Of a stretch of DNA of 15,181 nt, positions 14,136 through 15,181 are shown piece by piece (position 1 is the first letter of the stretch; each line of letters begins with the position of its first letter). The notes beneath the pieces are model-generated. The model did no database searches, was not told the origin of the DNA, and saw only the letters and a program-made list of their open reading frames with translations. This DNA comes from SZUA-217 sp964194555 (GTDB taxonomy: Bacteria > Actinomycetota > Acidimicrobiia > Spongiisociales > ZC4RG35), in the NCBI GenBank assembly GCA_964194555.1, contig CAXMMT010000070.1, positions 1-15,181 of the forward strand. Reading direction: 5' to 3'. The translations under genes were made by a program, and so were the position numbers.

Positions 14136-15181
14136 GTGCCTGGATCCACTGACATAGGAGTTGTCGGCCTCGCTGTGATGGGCGCCAACCTCGCCCTCAA
14201 TCTTGCCGACTCCGGCAACCGGGTTTCGGTCTACAACCGGACCACCTCGGTGACCGACGACTTCATGGCCGGTCCGGCCGCCGGCAAGGAGATGGTCGCC
14301 GCGGCAACCCTCGATGAGATGATTGCTCAACTCGGCTCACCTCGGGTTGTCCTTCTTATGGTGAAGGCGGGAGCAGCCGTCGACGCGGTCATCGGCGATC
14401 TCGTTCCACTTCTCGAGGATGGAGACATCATCATCGATGGGGGCAACTCGAAGTTCGCCGACACCGAGCGTCGATACAGAGAACTGTCAAAGCAGGGAAT
14501 CAGATATCTCGGAGTTGGCATCTCCGGAGGAGAGGAAGGCGCCCGCCACGGTCCATCGATAATGCCCGGTGGCGACCCGGCGGCATGGCAACACGTCGAG
14601 GCCATGCTCAAGGGCATAGCGGCGATAGCCCCCGACGGAGCGCCGTGCTGTGAGTGGGTGGGAGAAGGCGGGGCCGGTCATTTCGTCAAGATGGTCCACA
14701 ACGGCATCGAATACGGCGACATGCAGGTGATCGCCGAGGCCTACGACCTGATGCGGCGAGGTCTCGGGTTGACGGCTCAGGAGATTGGCGACGTGTTCGA
14801 GGAGTGGAACCAGGGTCGGCTGAAGTCGTATCTGATCGAGATCACCGCCGACATCCTGCGAGTCACGGAGAATGGTGAGCCGTTGATCGACAAGATTCTC
14901 GACGCCGCCGGTCAAAAGGGCACAGGCAAATGGACGGTCATGGCCTCGATGGACCTCGCCGAACCGACAGCCCTCGTAGCCGAAGCGGTATACGCCCGCA
15001 TCGTCAGTTCGGATCCTGACAGACGTGCTCGGACAGCGGAGATCTTTGCCTCTGCGACCACACATCTCGAGGACGTCCGTGTTGAGGACGTTGAGGCCGC
15101 GCTCTATGCCTCGAAGATCATCTCCTACGCCCAGGGATTCCGGCTCCTCGACGCGGCCTCGACAGAGTACGGGTGGGTTCT
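14136..15181 (+). CDS. gnd: 6-phosphogluconate dehydrogenase (decarboxylating), 5' part
   Basis: Truncated by the right edge; 348 codons are visible of about 470-480. The GTG at 14136 opens VPGSTDIGVVGLAVMGANLALN, with the Rossmann motif GLAVMGxN (11-18). IIIDGGNSKFADTERR (98-113), the substrate signature ISGGEEGARHGPSIMPGG (129-146) and catalytic GHFVKMVHNGIEYGDMQ (181-197, Lys185) place it in the long tetramer-independent Gnd class, as does the GQKGTGKWT motif near residue 265-273. It oxidises 6-phosphogluconate to ribulose-5-phosphate and CO2, making NADPH, in the oxidative pentose phosphate pathway. Its neighbour ppgK supplies glucose-6-phosphate to the same route. Confidence 0.96.
   Translation, partial: MPGSTDIGVVGLAVMGANLALNLADSGNRVSVYNRTTSVTDDFMAGPAAGKEMVAAATLDEMIAQLGSPRVVLLMVKAGAAVDAVIGDLVPLLEDGDIIIDGGNSKFADTERRYRELSKQGIRYLGVGISGGEEGARHGPSIMPGGDPAAWQHVEAMLKGIAAIAPDGAPCCEWVGEGGAGHFVKMVHNGIEYGDMQVIAEAYDLMRRGLGLTAQEIGDVFEEWNQGRLKSYLIEITADILRVTENGEPLIDKILDAAGQKGTGKWTVMASMDLAEPTALVAEAVYARIVSSDPDRRARTAEIFASATTHLEDVRVEDVEAALYASKIISYAQGFRLLDAASTEYGWV

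Noticed and set aside
1..15181. CRISPR arrays, prophage, restriction-modification or other defence clusters
   Set aside because: No regularly spaced repeats, phage structural genes, Cas or R-M motifs were seen. The only repeats are the paired IS21 end repeats and short operator-like palindromes.

Overview
The window reads as a moderately GC-rich actinobacterial chromosome segment, plausibly from an uncultured Acidimicrobiia-like lineage. The evidence is a GC-biased third codon position, GTG starts, a polyphosphate-type glucokinase, a deazaflavin/DUF385-type oxidoreductase, an actinobacterial-looking tRNA-Sec 3' half, and a TANNNT hexamer 6-8 nt upstream of many start codons, as expected for leaderless transcription. 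The taxonomic placement is inference.

Layout, left to right. (1) 1-377 (-): 5' part of an MBL-fold hydrolase running off the left edge. (2) 572-672 (+): a selenocysteine-type tRNA with excellent anticodon, variable and T arms but a disrupted 5' acceptor strand. (3) 947-3112 (-): an EamA-type exporter, then a PadR repressor overlapping a HAAS-domain membrane protein. (4) 3249-5252: two divergent, membrane-anchored alpha/beta hydrolases of different subfamilies. (5) 5255-6921: a small DUF385-type oxidoreductase divergent from a ferredoxin/flavodoxin-NADP reductase that carries an Nfu_N-like domain at its N-terminus. (6) 6994-9203: an accessory islet of two unrelated Phd/VapC-type toxin-antitoxin pairs on either side of a frameshifted IS21-family istA fragment with its paired terminal repeats. 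(7) 9281-11554 (-): full-length MaeB malic enzyme with a phosphotransacetylase-like tail. (8) 11654-11962 (+): an unrecognised 102-aa protein whose stop codon lies inside a perfect hairpin. (9) 12045-15181: hflX, convergent with the polyphosphate glucokinase gene ppgK, which is divergent from gnd (6-phosphogluconate dehydrogenase, cut by the right edge).

Together the housekeeping genes lean toward NADPH and sugar-phosphate metabolism: PpgK makes glucose-6-phosphate, Gnd and MaeB generate NADPH, and the FNR exchanges electrons between NADPH and ferredoxin or flavodoxin. The linking theme is inference, because the genes are not one operon. I saw no CRISPR array, integrase or defence cluster beyond the two toxin-antitoxin pairs. 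The observations most worth following are the Nfu_N-FNR fusion, the odd tRNA-Sec, and the repeated leaderless promoter architecture.
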